Assembly (NCBI GenBank): GCA_012064385.1
Contig: QRDG01000805.1
Span: forward strand, 248,001-312,000
Source: Puccinellia tenuiflora
Taxonomy: Eukaryota; Streptophyta; Magnoliopsida; Poales; Poaceae
DNA: 64,000 nucleotides
Reading direction: 5' to 3'
The stretch's first letter is position 1. Every line of letters starts with the position of its first letter. Positions 1 to 11,607 of the stretch are shown here, piece after piece. The notes beneath the pieces were generated by a model that had not been told where the DNA came from, made no database searches, and was given only the letters and a program-made list of their open reading frames with translations. The translations under genes and the position numbers were made by a program.

Positions 1-350
1 ATACCTTTGCCTTGCGCATTAATCCACTTGAGGTCGATGGAGACGATCTTCATCTCCTCAAGGCGAACCATCTTCTTGATTGCGCTTTGCTTGGTGAAGA
101 TTCACATGTGGCTCCCCCATACACCAAGATGGGAGAAGCACCTCTTCGGCATATCTTCACTTGGCCTTTAACTTGATGACGAACACCTTGGCCTTGATCA
201 ACAAATGATCTTCTTCCCTTAACCTCGACTCCAACACATGGAGACAAGCAAGCTAATGGAGACCTACAAATATAGCTCAATGCAAATATTAGTCCATAGA
301 GATTGTCATTAATTATCAAAACTATGCATGGGGGCAACCATGCACTTTCA
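1..350 (-). mobile_element. Sirevirus-like Copia LTR, terminal fragment
   Basis: Read on the minus strand, this stretch starts at 350 with TGAAAGTGCATGG and follows the same order of segments as the first 440 bases of the LTRs at 15172 and 23423. It is visibly more diverged and carries internal deletions. The TG end abuts the coding sequence of the hAT-like pseudogene at 351, so this is an insertion into that gene. The rest of the element lies left of the window. Confidence 0.85.
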
Positions 351-899
351 CATGTTTCTTAAATGCTTCGGGTCTTTTCCAATCTCTAAAACCATTTTTT
401 AACAAAGGCATCACCCTCCCCCCCCCCCCCCCCCCCCCCCCGGTCCCCCATTGGATCTTATTTTGAACAAGTAACATACAAAGCAAAAGGCTGCATCCTT
501 TTCAATACTATATTCTAGCCAATTGTAATCTGTAAACCAAACAAAGCTGAAGTGTCGGTTTTTACCACTTATTTTCCTGGTTGGAAAACCATGGGCAAAT
601 GGTTGGCATGGACCGGCTTTGATATATCCTTTCCGAACATCATCTTGCTCATTCACATCATAATCTGAAATAGGAATCCTTTGCCCTGGATCATGTGGAA
701 GGAATTGATGATCATATGCCGGTTGTTAGGGTGATGGTGGAATTGGTGCTGCTGCATCTTCCATTTCGGCCTCGGAGTCAGATTCGACAGGAGGTGTGTG
801 AGGTGCGGAATCTACCACCACTGGCGGTGAAGAACATACAACTTTGTTCGCTTCATGTTTTCGAAAAAGATTCGCAATGTCGCTATTCCGCTTTGACAT
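351..899 (-). pseudogene. hAT / ZMYM1-like TTF zinc-finger transposase, N-terminal remnant
   Basis: The minus-strand reading starts at ATG 899-897 (MSKRNSDIANLFRKHE), passes an acidic Pro/Ser linker, and reaches the TTF-type block (DVNEQDDVRKGYIKAGPCQP, then WLEYSIEKDAAFCFVCYLFK). That block is known from plant zinc finger MYM-type protein 1-like genes derived from hAT transposons. Breaks seen: an in-frame TAA in the linker near 728, a 24-base C run at 418-441 inside the Gly-Gly-Pro stretch, and a frameshift in an A run near 400. The reading then ends where an LTR has inserted at 350. Only the first ~160 codons of a family usually 700-800 aa long remain. Bases 900-1130 look like its spliced 5' leader: the minus strand has a donor (AAG|GTATAC) near 1029 and an acceptor (TTGTAG) just before the ATG. 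Confidence 0.75.
418..441. repeat. poly-C homopolymer
   Basis: An uninterrupted run of 24 C within the hAT-like pseudogene. It falls on a Gly/Pro-coding stretch, so it probably expanded from a short GGC/CCC tract. Confidence 0.9.
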
Positions 900-1133
900 T
901 CTACAATTACAAAAAGAAACATGTTAATTGATTGGTGGTAGATTCGCAAATTCGGTTGTAACATATTGGGACAAATTCATCAAATAAATTAGCAAATCCA
1001 TCATCAGGGGATTGGTAATTTCGTATACCTTCTGATTTCTGCTGAGGCGGCCGGACGCCGGCGGACGGCGCTGCGTCGATTCTGAAGCGACGGTCGACGG
1101 ACCTAGATTCTGAAGCCGTGTAGTAAGGTATTA

Positions 1134-1295
1134 CTCACTCTGTTCCATAATATAAGATGTTTAAGGCCTTTTTCACATTCACATTTGAACCACATGTATC
1201 TAGACATGTTTTAATATATATGTTTACCCACTTTTTATTCTTTTAGTCCGAATGTAAACAACACGTGAAACATCTAAAACAATCAACGGAGGGAG
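1134..1295. mobile_element. Stowaway (Tc1/mariner) MITE
   Basis: A 162-bp element. The left end CTCACTCTGTTCCATAA and the right end, read in reverse, CTCCCTCCGTTGATTG form the typical Stowaway inverted repeat. Both sides are flanked by the TA target duplication (1132-1133 and 1296-1297). It has no coding capacity. It lies 346 bp upstream of the NOC3 start. Confidence 0.85.
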
Positions 1296-1641
1296 TATAA
1301 CTGAGGGATGCCACTTCGAGTAAGGCAAACTGGAGCACACAGCCGTAGAGTAGCACAACTTGCATAAAGAGTGGCCGTGTATCGGACAAGTTCATGTACC
1401 GCTGTACCACGTTTCGCAAATTTGCAAACTTCGGCCCAACTGCCCAAGGCCCAACAGCGAAGTCAAAGCACAAAACCTAGCACGAACGAGCACTTCCCCT
1501 TTCTTTCGCACCGCCGTCCGCCTCAGCCGCCTTCAACAAAGCCACAAACTGATAAACCCTTGTCCCACCGCCGCCGTCCCGTACCTCCTCCCCAGCTAGC
1601 TGCGGGACATCCCAGCGCAGTCCAGTTTAGCGTCGTGTTCA
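1296..1641 (+). promoter_or_regulatory. NOC3 promoter / 5'UTR with site II and telo-box motifs
   Basis: Two GGCCCAAC motifs (1433-1440 and 1448-1455), the reverse complement of site II (GTTGGGCC), stand about 200 bp before the NOC3 ATG. A telo-box core AAACCCT lies at 1554-1560, about 80 bp before it. In plants this pair is a known signature of ribosomal-protein and ribosome-biogenesis promoters, which fits NOC3. I saw no clear TATA box. Confidence 0.6.
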
Positions 1642-4600
1642 ATGGGGAAGAGCAGCAAGAAGAACAAGGTCATCCTCGCGCCGCCGCTGCCGCCGGATGT
1701 CGACGACGACGACATCGTCATCTCCGACGAGGATGTCGATTTCGTCGAGAAGAACACCGAGCACCTCCGCTTTATGGCCCGGATGGACAGCAAGGCCCTC
1801 GACAAGGTTGTCACCAGGGTCGCCGACCATGACGGTGACCAGGTCGAGCGCCTCTACGAGGAGCGCGAGCGCAAGAGGAGGGCGGCCGAAGCTCTGAATC
1901 CCAGGAACGGCAACGATCTCGAGGTGGACCGCGTTGACGCGCTACCTGTCAAGACTCTGGATGGGGAGGTGGTCTTCAGAACCGGTAAAATCATGCATCA
2001 GACTCGCTCCAGTTCTAATCCTGAACCCTTTGTAGGACCACTTGCTAGTTGCGCAAGGCTTTGGAGAAACGCTTAGCAAATGCTCTATATTACTAAATGA
2101 TTAGTCGAAAATCTTTTTGGGGGAAGGGTTGGCAACAATTCATAATCCTATGATTCATTTTGAAAAGGGATAAAGATGGATACAGTTGCCGTTATTTATC
2201 TGTTTTCCGATGTTGTCTTGTTAAAGGAGTGACACATGAGCTTGTCTGATACTGGAATAACTGACTTTGAGGAAACTTTGTCCAGTAAGACATATAAACA
2301 AGTAAACTACGTAAACAAGTTCCTGCAATACAAGAATCAGAAAATAAGCCAAAATTGTCAAGAAGTTATGTGGAAATATGAGAAGCATTGCCATATGAGT
2401 TTTAATATGTCTGTGGTTATTAATTGTTGGTAGTGATTACCCTACTCATGTAAAATTCGTGTCATGATGTGCAGCCAAGAGAGCAAGGTCTGAAGCCAAA
2501 GCTAATGGTGTTGAATCAAAATCTGAAGACAGAGGTGCTGATGCCAAGCAAAATTCCCAAAAAGAACGTAAGGGAAGACCCAACAAAAAGGAAGATAGTA
2601 AACTGCAGAATGTGCAATCTCCAATTGAAGTTCCGAAGGAAAATCTGCACTCTGTAGTGCTGGTACTACTTCTGTGCTTTTTTTTGCATTGAAGCATTTT
2701 CACCTATTTTTGTGATTCAGTCCCATGTTACTGTTGGCAGCACATTGATAAACATTTTTTTAACTGCTTAATATCATGAATGCAAATTACATGGCCATGT
2801 TTGGTTGCAAATATTTAAGTATCTAAGACATTGTCGGCATATGGCAGAATAGGCAAATTAACCGTATTATAGCTGAGAGCTGTGCTAATTTAATGGCTCG
2901 GTGACTTGTTTTTGACATAAGAGTTGGAATGCTAGAATGGAATAAGTAACAAATGTTTAGCCAAATGAAAATGAATAAATGCAGCATCAGCAATTCAACA
3001 TGGAATATAGATATTTGTTATGGGGGTCGTGCCATTTGGCACCCATGGTGAAAAATAGTTAATCTACACCCCCTGTTTTCTCAACCATACATGATTTTTT
3101 ACGTCACGAAATTTTGTAGGCATGACAATCGTTTTGTTCACATGTTCTACCCATGATGAAAAATAGTTAATCTACCACCCCCCCCCCCCCCCCCCCCTCC
3201 CCCCTCTGTATTTTCTCAACCATACATGATTTTTACGTTACGAAGTCTCGTCTTATGTCGGAAATCGAGTAGAACGTGAGACAGTAGACATGACAAATTT
3301 TTTGTTCACAAAAATACATATGTTTATGCATTTTCTGCAGAAATTCAATGTTGCACCTGGGTGCACATGCTCATGTTATCTAGACCAAAGAGTTGTGTGC
3401 AGATTGTCAATTCAACGTGTATTCCCAAACAACCATGCCTTCACATTGGTTGTCCCCACATGGTCCAGCTATCTGCACAAAGATCCCTATAATTTGGACC
3501 TTTTGCATCTTATGCAAAATTGCTACATTCTACTTTGCAAATAGTGAATTTGCTGTCTGAATTTATTATATTCTATGATTGGCAGGAAGAGGTGAAGGAA
3601 GAACTTTCAGCTGATGAATTGTTTGAGAAAAAGAAGGCCCAGCTTGCTGAACTAGGGATGGCCATGCTTGAAGATCCTGAGTCAAACATTAGATCCCTGA
3701 ATGATCTGTTAATTATATGCAACGACACAGACCAAAAAGTTGTTAAACTTGGTATAATGTCCTTGCTTGCCGTGTTTAGGGACATAATTCCCAGGTACAT
3801 GACAGTTCCATTTTTTTCTATCACAATAGCAACAGTGTTCCCAAGTGACTTATTATATGTGTCATGGTCTTCTTCTCCAGTTATCGGATTAGGCAGCTGA
3901 CAGAAAAAGAGCTTGCCGTAGAAGTTTCAAAAGAAGTGAAGAAGACGAGATATTACGAATACACGCTTATTCGCTCCTACAAGGTTTATTCTAAATCCCT
4001 TCACACCCTTCATACAGTCACAAGAAGTCATTTAATTTATGAATGATGTGATCATGAAGACTGTTCAGTGGCTCATCATTTGCATTGATTTTTGTCAATT
4101 GTCATACACTTGTACTTATTTGCAACTGACTGTTGCATCTTCGTTTGATGATCAAGATATTTCTAGATGTTTCATTGCTGAAATTCGTTTTCTGTTCAAT
4201 TTCTGTGCAATTTCAGGCATATCTACAGAAACTGATATCATTGGAGAAGCAACCCTATTTTTATCTTGTGGCTGTTCGTTGCTTGTGTAGTTTATTAGAT
4301 GCTGCTCCACACTTTAACTTCCGTGAAAGCTTACTGGCTAGTGTTGTAAAACATTTAAGCTCCTCGAATGATGTAGCAAGGTATCTCCTTTATTTTTTAT
4401 TTTCTTACGCTAAATCAGTTTCTACCTGTTAATGTCATAATGAGTCACTTCCGCAAGGTTCTATTAAGCGCTAGGCCCTGATCAATCATTTTGCCTCCGC
4501 TTTTTCCCTTTTGTGAAGGATTAAAGTGCTAGGTGCAATTAAGCACATGTTTAAGCCTAGTTAAGCACTAGGCGTTTTGCCTCCGCTCAGCGCCTAAGCG

Positions 4601-7600
4601 AGCTTAAATGGGCGCTTAAGCGAGCATTTTATAACCATGGACTTCCATATAATATAAGTTATAGTGTTATCTGGGTTATTTTCCCCATGGCGTCCTACTT
4701 CCCAATTCCCATTCGCATTTAGCTAGGGCACCTTTAATCCCATAGATCAATCCTCGTCCCCACATGTATCGGTGAATGAGGCCCCAGTATAGCTAACCTT
4801 GATTCCATTTAGTTCATCAAATGGTAAGTATGGACAAGTAAATCTTAGTTATACCCATGCTTTATACATCTTCATGTACCAACTTACAGCAAGATCAGTA
4901 AATACTGGGGCTATAGTGTGGTCGGTGAGGCATCCTGTCTCCATGTAGGGTGGTGGTGAAAACTCTGTAATACTCACGAATTGCCAGGAAACAAGCACCG
5001 CTGTTCGAACTGTTGTCTATACTTGTGGGTAATGCATCGAACAATTGCTGCATGGAACGGTTTAGTAAAATGGTTTGATCTTCCAGTGACGCAAATTTCA
5101 TTTGCCAGTTGATCACTTCCTTTAGAACTGAAAAGCATGGAAAAAACTATCAGGTGTTAACTTATTCGATGAGTATTTATTTATTTATATTCCTCCATTG
5201 TTTATTTAAAATGATGGTTAGTAAAATGAGCAGTTCATGTGTATTAGGAGTAGTTTTCAAGTCAACTTGAGCATAGTGGTCCATCTAGTACATCATTACA
5301 TTGACCTAACTTGCATCATTTTCACGAACTTGAAGGAAACTATGTTGTGAGGCGATAAGATCTCTATTTAGAAATGAAGCGAAACATCGTGGTGAGGCAA
5401 CTATTGAAGCAGTAAGATTGATAGCAGCTCATGTCAAGCTCCATGACTGCCAGCTCCATCCCGATAGCATTGAGGTATGTATGTGATGAAATTGGACGGT
5501 TAGTGCTCAGCTGCTGTCATTTTTCCATGTAGTTGATATGTGATTCTTGGTTGACAATCAATCCCTTTGCTGGCTATGGCCACATTTTTCTGTAGGTTTG
5601 CTTGTCTTTGAAGTTTGATGAAGACCTTGGGAAAAATGAGAGCAAGGACGAAAAATTGAAACCAAAGAAGACTAAACGATATCAGAACCGGGATGTCACA
5701 AAACCAAGTGAGAAGAAGAAAATCAAAAAGGAATTGCTTTTGAAGGCCAGACAAGAGGTAACACCAGATGTTGCATACTCTCTTGTAGCATGGCCATGAA
5801 TTCTTATAAGGTTATCATTTTACAGGTTCATGCAGATCTTAGATCTGTTTCGTTTACTCTTGATCCAAAGGAGAAAAAAATGATACAACGGGAAACACTT
5901 GCGGCTCTTTTTGAGACCTATTTTCGAATTTTGAAGCATAGCATGAGCACTTCAAATTCAAGGTCCGTGCATTGTGTATCTGAGTCTGAGTACAAAGGAT
6001 TCATATCTGTATTATATGTTCTGAAATTTTGCTTTTCTCTTCGCATTATGTTGCACTCCTGACAATGATGATACTGTCATGTCAATGATTCCAGGTACAA
6101 GGGCGCTAGTATCTTTCCTGGTGGCTTGCACCCTTTACTTGCTCCATGCTTGGAGGGCCTAGGAAAATTTTCACATTTAATTGATTTGGATTTCATGAGT
6201 GAACTTATCACTTGCCTTAAGAAGCTTTCTGGGTATACAGACCATCAAGGTGGAATTCTGCCAGACAATACACTCTCTGTGTCAGAACGTCTGCAATGCT
6301 GCATAGTTGCTTTTAAAGTCTGGAGGAGCAATCTTGAGGCTTTGAACGTAGATCTGCAGGACTTCTTTGTGCAGCTTTATAACCTTATACTGGAGTATCG
6401 ACCTGACAGGTTTGGATACTATGCATATTGTTAATGGTTTCTATACTGGAGTGCTTTCCTCTGCTTCATCAATTCCTCATAATGTGCTACTTCTAAACAT
6501 TTTGACATTTAATATTTTTTGGGTATATGTGTTATTATATTGAACATAGTAATAGGGTAATAGCTAAGCTATCCATACCATGAGAAATACATGACCTGAT
6601 CCATTGCATCCAGAGATCAAGGCGAGGTTTTGGCCGATGCTCTGAAGACACTTCTGTGGGAAGGCAAGCAGCAGGATATGCTAAGAGCAGCTGCTTTCAT
6701 TAAACGCCTGGCCACATTTGCTGTGTCATTTGGCTCCGCAGAAGCAATAGCAGGTTTGGATATATCATTGCTTCATCTGATTTGTGGCTACAAATGCCTG
6801 CCAAGCATTTTATTTTTTGTTCGAGTACTACAATACAGTGATACGTCTGCTGAGTTAATCTCGTGTAGCAGCATTCATGGAACAATTCATAGTAAATGCC
6901 TACATAAGCACGTTACTCTTGCTACTGGTGATCACCTCAGGTTACTTCCTAGGACCCATACAAAATGTGCATCACAAGATGAGTAAATCATTAGGACGTA
7001 AAGCATTCATTTTCCTTCCTGGTGGTTGTTACAAGTTTCAACTTACAAGAGGCCATGACGTAAAAGCATTCATTTTCCTTCCTGGGTGGTTGTTACAACT
7101 TACAAGCACTTGTTGTCAAGTGTTATCGTTTCCGCTTGCCTTGTTCGCATAATGATTTACATCTTGGGCCAATGTTTCAGCCTTGATCACGCTGAAGCAT
7201 CTCCTCCAGAAGAATACAAAGTGCCGAAACATGTTGGAAAATGATGCCGGAGGCGGTTCCCTATCTAGCTTGGTTGCGGTATAAACCTTCCCTTGTTTTC
7301 TGTATTGCATCATGCACAATATGTATTTACACATCATTCACAGTATGTATTTACATTTGATTATTGATATGACAATTCTCTGTTCAGAAATATGACGCAG
7401 AGGCTAAAGATCCTTATCTGAGCGGTGCACTAGCTACAGTTCTTTGGGAGCTTAGCCTCCTGCAGAAGCATTATGACCCATCTGTTTCTGGAATGGCTTC
7501 AAATGTCTTGAGCATGGCGAATCTGAACGCAACCCAGAATCCAGTTCAACTTTCTATTGCAAATCCTGTCGAAGCCTACAAGGACTTGTCAATGGGACGG

Positions 7601-7903
7601 GAGTTGTCAAAACCGGCCAGCAAGGTGTTGGCACTGAAGTGCAAAAGGAAACGGCGCAGTAAGGAGTTTGTCGCTCTAAGCATGGATGTGCTTCAGAAGG
7701 CAGATTCCACGGTGGGTGAAGATGAACTCAAAGGCAAGTTGCAGTGTCATTTTGCGGTATTAAGAGGCATCTCAGAGAATGAGAGGTTGAGGACCGAGTT
7801 GAACCATACATTGTCATCCATAAACATGTACAAGGAATACAAGAAGCAGAAAAAGCAAAGCAAGAAATCAAAAACTGGCAGGAAGAAAGTTGCAAGGGCT
7901 TAG
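1642..7903 (+). CDS. NOC3: NOC3, nucleolar complex protein 3
   Basis: NOC3 works with NOC2 in the nucleolus and nucleoplasm in intranuclear maturation and export of pre-60S ribosomal subunits. Twelve exons read by eye: 1642-1984, 2475-2662, 3586-3794, 3881-3983, 4217-4380, 5336-5474, 5596-5757, 5826-5962, 6095-6409, 6614-6753, 7181-7278, 7388-7903. All junctions are GT-AG and in phase. They total 2514 nt, 837 aa, the usual family size. The N-terminus is acidic (DVDDDDIVISDEDVDF, about residues 19-35). The NOC3p domain follows from about residue 178 (EELSADELFEKKKAQLAELG). The CBF/Mak21 region lies in the last third (LFETYFRILKHSM onward). The C-terminus is lysine-rich (KKQKKQSKKSK), as expected for a nucleolar protein. 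ATG 1642 is chosen because MGKSSKKNK is the family start. The end of exon 2 is the least certain junction: 2653 would also keep phase. The gene appears intact. Confidence 0.93.
3035..3250 (+). repeat. partial direct duplication with poly-C tract in NOC3 intron 2
   Basis: The phrase GAAAAATAGTTAATCTAC followed by a C-rich stretch and TTTTCTCAACCATACATGAT occurs twice, near 3049-3100 and 3159-3233. In the second copy the C stretch has grown to 20 uninterrupted C at 3178-3197. There is no coding role. Confidence 0.8.
4440..5335. other. NOC3 intron 5, possible old repeat
   Basis: This 955-bp intron (4381-5335) holds a stretch at about 4460-4640 rich in variants of 'taagcgctagg/cgcttaagcg' that could fold on itself. 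It may be a degraded MITE, but no terminal repeats or target duplication could be defined. Confidence 0.35.
6995..7106 (+). repeat. tandem duplication in NOC3 intron 10
   Basis: A unit of about 50-55 bp starting GACGTAAAGCATTCATTTTC occurs at 6995-7049 and again at 7057-7106, with a few substitutions and a small deletion. It lies wholly within the intron between exons 10 and 11. Confidence 0.85.
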
Positions 7904-8478
7904 TAGTGTTGTATTCTGAGGATATATGTCCACCAGCGGTAAAAGGTGTCCCAGTAATTTTGCTCTAGAATCACTTTATTGATTTATTGTAGTGTTGTAA
8001 CAGGTTCCTGCTAGCACATTTGCAGTTTCTGTGCAAGATATTACTGTTACACGTTTGATGATTTTTGCACAATCTTTCGAGGCCTGCTTGCTCCTTTTTG
8101 GTGCTAACTAGGCTTGTATACTTGACGTTTCCCTACAAGATGCAACAGTGATGTGCTCTCTGGTTGGTATACATATTTTTCTAGTTATCAATGGACAAAG
8201 CAATTCCACCAACAAAGCAGAAATCTATTGTGCATGAATCGGAACAAAAGGCTAGCTGCTTCTGGCGTAAATTAGCAAAGGCCAACCATATTAAACAGCA
8301 GTGCTGATAGCTTACAACCTAATGATGGTAAGAACATATGCAATGGACCAGTCGTGAGACCCCATATGTTCCGCTCAACTCAAGGAAACACTGAAACAGG
8401 TTGGTGTATCAAGTTACAGCACAATATGTAATGTACGAACATCAAGAATAATCTTTCATCTCAAGGTACAGCTGTGAA
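7904..8478. other. convergent intergenic region (3'UTRs)
   Basis: 575 bp between the NOC3 stop and the stop of the minus-strand NINJA/AFP gene. It is AT-rich with no ORF or repeat recognised. It presumably contains both 3'UTRs and poly(A) sites. The two genes converge tail to tail. Confidence 0.6.
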
Positions 8479-11400
8479 TCACAAGAATGCCGACGGTGCG
8501 GGGCTGACGACGATATGCCTAAGAGGATTCGAGACGTCACCCCCACCAGCGTGCTTGACAAACTCTGCAGGGGTGAGGAAGCTACCATGGCAGACGCAGA
8601 CTATCCGGATGCCCTCGCCGCCTTTCCTGTACCTGTATAGGAAGCCATCAATCTTCTTCCCGTTAGGTCCTTCGACTTTGGAAGAGACCATCGGCATGTC
8701 CTCCATCATGCTCTTTTTCATGTCGCTGGTGCTGCTGGTCCTCATTGTTGTCAGGGACCCAAGCGTCCTCAATGGAGGCTGCTGTGGTAGCGCACCGTTT
8801 GGTGGCCTCCCAGCTGCTGCTGTTGTTGAAGGAGGAATCACGTTGGTTTGATTGTCATTTTCGGAGGTTGAACTCCTTGCGTCAGTGGACTGGCAGACTG
8901 CACTCCTGTCAAGACCTGAGAACACAAGGGAAATATTTGAGTTCCCTGATGAGCACATGCAAGACACACTTTTATGCTCCACAAACTGCATACTGGGAAT
9001 ACATTTTTAGACCATGCAGGAAAGCTGCATACTGGAGATGCATAATTAACAGTAGTGATAGAAGATACTTAATTAACCATCTCGTACAAACATCAGCCAT
9101 TTAATCAGCATCTTTGATAAAAGTCGTACTTCTGAATATTTTCTGTTGATGAAATAACACGAACCTATGTAAGTACACTCTTTACAGAACAAACGTTAGA
9201 CAACTTTTTTTTGTTTCTTTGATTCTCAGGATTCTAAGGGCCTCTTTGATTTTCAGGGTTCTAAGGTCATCTTTGATTCGCAGGATTCCAAAAGCGCAGG
9301 AACAGGAAAAACGCAGAATAAAATTTGACAACCTTTTTGCCTCTTGATTCGCAGGATTCTAAGGGCCTCTTTAACCAGCACAAGATCTTTTTGACAAAGT
9401 AGTTTGTCTGAGTATTTTTTTCGCTAATGAAATCACACGAACCTATGTAAGACACTCTTTTACAAGAAAAACATTAGACAAACCTTCTATAGCTAGTCCA
9501 CTCAATTAAGTAAACGAACCATATTAATAAAAAGATGTCACCACTTGTCAATATTAGCTCAGATACCCTCGCAAAAAATAATTGCACTATGCTTGGAAGT
9601 TGTAACTGATCAGGCTTGTGAAGCTAATCTCAAAGGTAAATGGGAGAGAAATCAAGGACACATAAGTTTTAAGATGAACTCTATCTCCAAACTGTGATAG
9701 GTCATATGCCCACCAAGAGCATTCAAAAGTGGAATTAGCAAGGTGACATGGCTGCCATGAATAGAGGAGGTGAACGAGAGGTCATTTCATGTGATAGAGT
9801 GGATCAGTGCTGACAGGCATGCTGGTTTCTGCCATGGAGGGAGAGGTCCCTTTTATTCACGGAATTAGGATGGAGAAATCAGGTGCCAGATAATTAGCAT
9901 CCGGCAAAACCAAGATTACTACCGATAAATCAGAAAGATGGGTATTTTTGTTTGTTTGGAGGTTGCTTAGGTAAGTCCAGATTTAGACTCTTCCTGATAG
10001 CTTTAGTGCCCAGCTATAATCTAGTTAGTTATTCTGCATTTAAGTTTACCTTTGTCTGGTACAACAAAGTGGCATACTTTACAGTGGGCTGCTGAGGACA
10101 AAATAATTTAAGGAAAAACTTAATTGAGCAACCAAAAGAAAAGCTGGATGCCTGACTTAATTCGGAGAAGTTCGCATGGTTCATGTGTCTGGTACTAGTG
10201 CGTTGAATGCTCAGGGTTAACCTCTTCAAGTTAAGTGACGACAAAAACATGTGTGCAAGCATGGTCCACATGGCCCTCAGCAGGGACAGTCCTCGTAAAT
10301 TTGGGCCCTAGAGCATTGCGAAAGTAACACATTGCGAATTCATAATATTGGAACTGGCAAATAAAATAGAGCCTATGCATAACATATTGCACAATCCTTG
10401 CTTGATATCACTTAACTTATGCGTCCTCCATGTTTTCATGCTCTAGAGGGTATACGTTATAAATTTGATTGTAGCCAACACATTGGAGTCAGAACCCAAT
10501 TATCTTCCTACATCTATGCACACTTTGGGCTCAAATCTAGGACTGACAATTTGGCATACCAAATCCAAAATACAACTAGAGTTGTTAGGAGGAAATTATC
10601 CAAGTAATGAGTCGTGTGTTTTCTAGCTTATTATTGACAACTCTGGCCGTCCACTCAGTCGCTTTACAGCAAAATTTATCATCCGGGTGGCATCTTGCAA
10701 TTCGGGATATGTTCTTAGCCAAAATTAGTAAGTTGAAGCTTCAGTGACAGGTTGCAACTTGAACCGAAAAGTAACATAGGTAGTGCCTAAATCTGTTCAC
10801 CGTGACCAGTATTGAGTCCAAGTTTGGGTTTCAAGACGCATCAGGAAGAACAAGTTGAATAGCAAACTAGTCGAACAACAAAAGAGCAGTGTATGATGTT
10901 TCAAGACGCATCAGGAGCTACTTTTCTTCGTCTAGTACGCCCTGTCATGTATGATGTTTTTTCTTTTTGGTCTACACCGTGTCATGTTTGCTTCTCCTAT
11001 ATCAATATAAAAAGCAAAGCTTTTGCCTCGTTTCTAAAAAAAAAAAAAAAAAAACAAAAGAGCAGTAAGAGTGAGGGCATATCCATCCACATGTTAGTAT
11101 ACCTTGCTCCTGCTGGTTTGCAGAGCTGCTCCCCTGCGATCCTGTTGACCTCCTGAGCTGTAGCCCGTTAACGGCGTCGCCGCCGCCGTCCTCTTTCACG
11201 GGCTTCCCCGTCACCGACGACGAGCCGACGGAGCTCCTCCTCCCGAGCATCTTCCGTCGGGCCTCCAGGCGGCGGCGGCTCTGCATCTCCCGGCGGCGCC
11301 AGCGCTCCTCCTCGGTGTCCGTGGGCAGCGAGCTGGTCCGCAGGAGCTGCAGCGGCGACGCGGGGGAGGGGTCAGCGTCGCCGTCGCCGAGGGAGACCGA

Positions 11401-11607
11401 GCAGGCGGACGCGATGGACGTGGAGCGCGCCAGTCGCGGCCGCTTGGCGTCCGGCGGTGACCGGTCGGTGCCGAACCGGCCGCCGAGGGAGAGGCCCAGG
11501 CCGAGCTCGATCTCGTCCGACTCGCCGCCCTCCGTGCTCCCGCCCTCCTCGGGCGGCGGCGCCCCCTTGCCGCCGCCGAAGACGCCCAGAAAGTCCCTCG
11601 ACGCCAT
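8479..11607 (-). CDS. NINJA / AFP-family transcriptional co-repressor adaptor
   Basis: Members of this family bridge bZIP factors (ABI5 type) or JAZ proteins to TOPLESS co-repressors in ABA and jasmonate signalling, in the nucleus. Two exons on the minus strand: 11607-11103 and 8915-8479 (donor CAAG|GTATAC, acceptor CTCAG|GTCTTG). They total 942 nt, 313 aa. The start MASRDFLGVFGG at 11607 matches the family; an in-frame ATG at 11643 would add 12 residues of non-family sequence. An EAR motif (LGLGLSL, residues 35-41) sits in ESDEIELGLGLSLGG. A basic stretch (RRREMQSRRRLEARRKMLGR) acts as a likely nuclear signal. The C-terminal domain (KKIDGFLYRYRKGGEGIRIV, then CVCHGSFLTPAEFVKHAGGG and NPLRHIVV) is intact and binds the bZIP/JAZ-type partners in this family. 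The 2187-bp intron has taken up repeats. It is closer to AFP-type than to NINJA proper, but I cannot settle the orthologue. Confidence 0.9.
9125..9480. repeat. duplicated segment and MITE-like sequence in AFP intron
   Basis: A phrase around ATGAAATAACACGAACCTATG is repeated near 9149-9170 and 9427-9447, each followed by 'gta(a)gacactctttac'. Between them lie three copies of 'cTTTGATTcgCAGGATTC' and variants (about 9219, 9270, 9342). This resembles a MITE with internal repeats, but ends and target duplication could not be defined. Confidence 0.5.
10891..11053 (+). mobile_element. 5'-truncated poly(A) retroinsertion (LINE/SINE 3' end)
   Basis: A 163-bp insertion ending in a long A run (11037-11053). 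It is flanked by the same 13 bases ACAAAAGAGCAGT at 10878-10890 and 11054-11066. A poly(A) tail plus target duplication of this length is the signature of target-primed reverse transcription. The AGCAAAGCTTTTGCCTCGTT just before the tail resembles grass L1-type 3' ends. It lies in the intron of the AFP gene, antisense to it. Confidence 0.75.

Noticed and set aside
1371..1832. 153-codon plus-strand ORF over the NOC3 start
   Set aside because: It is out of frame with the NOC3 first exon and its translation is Pro/Arg-rich noise.
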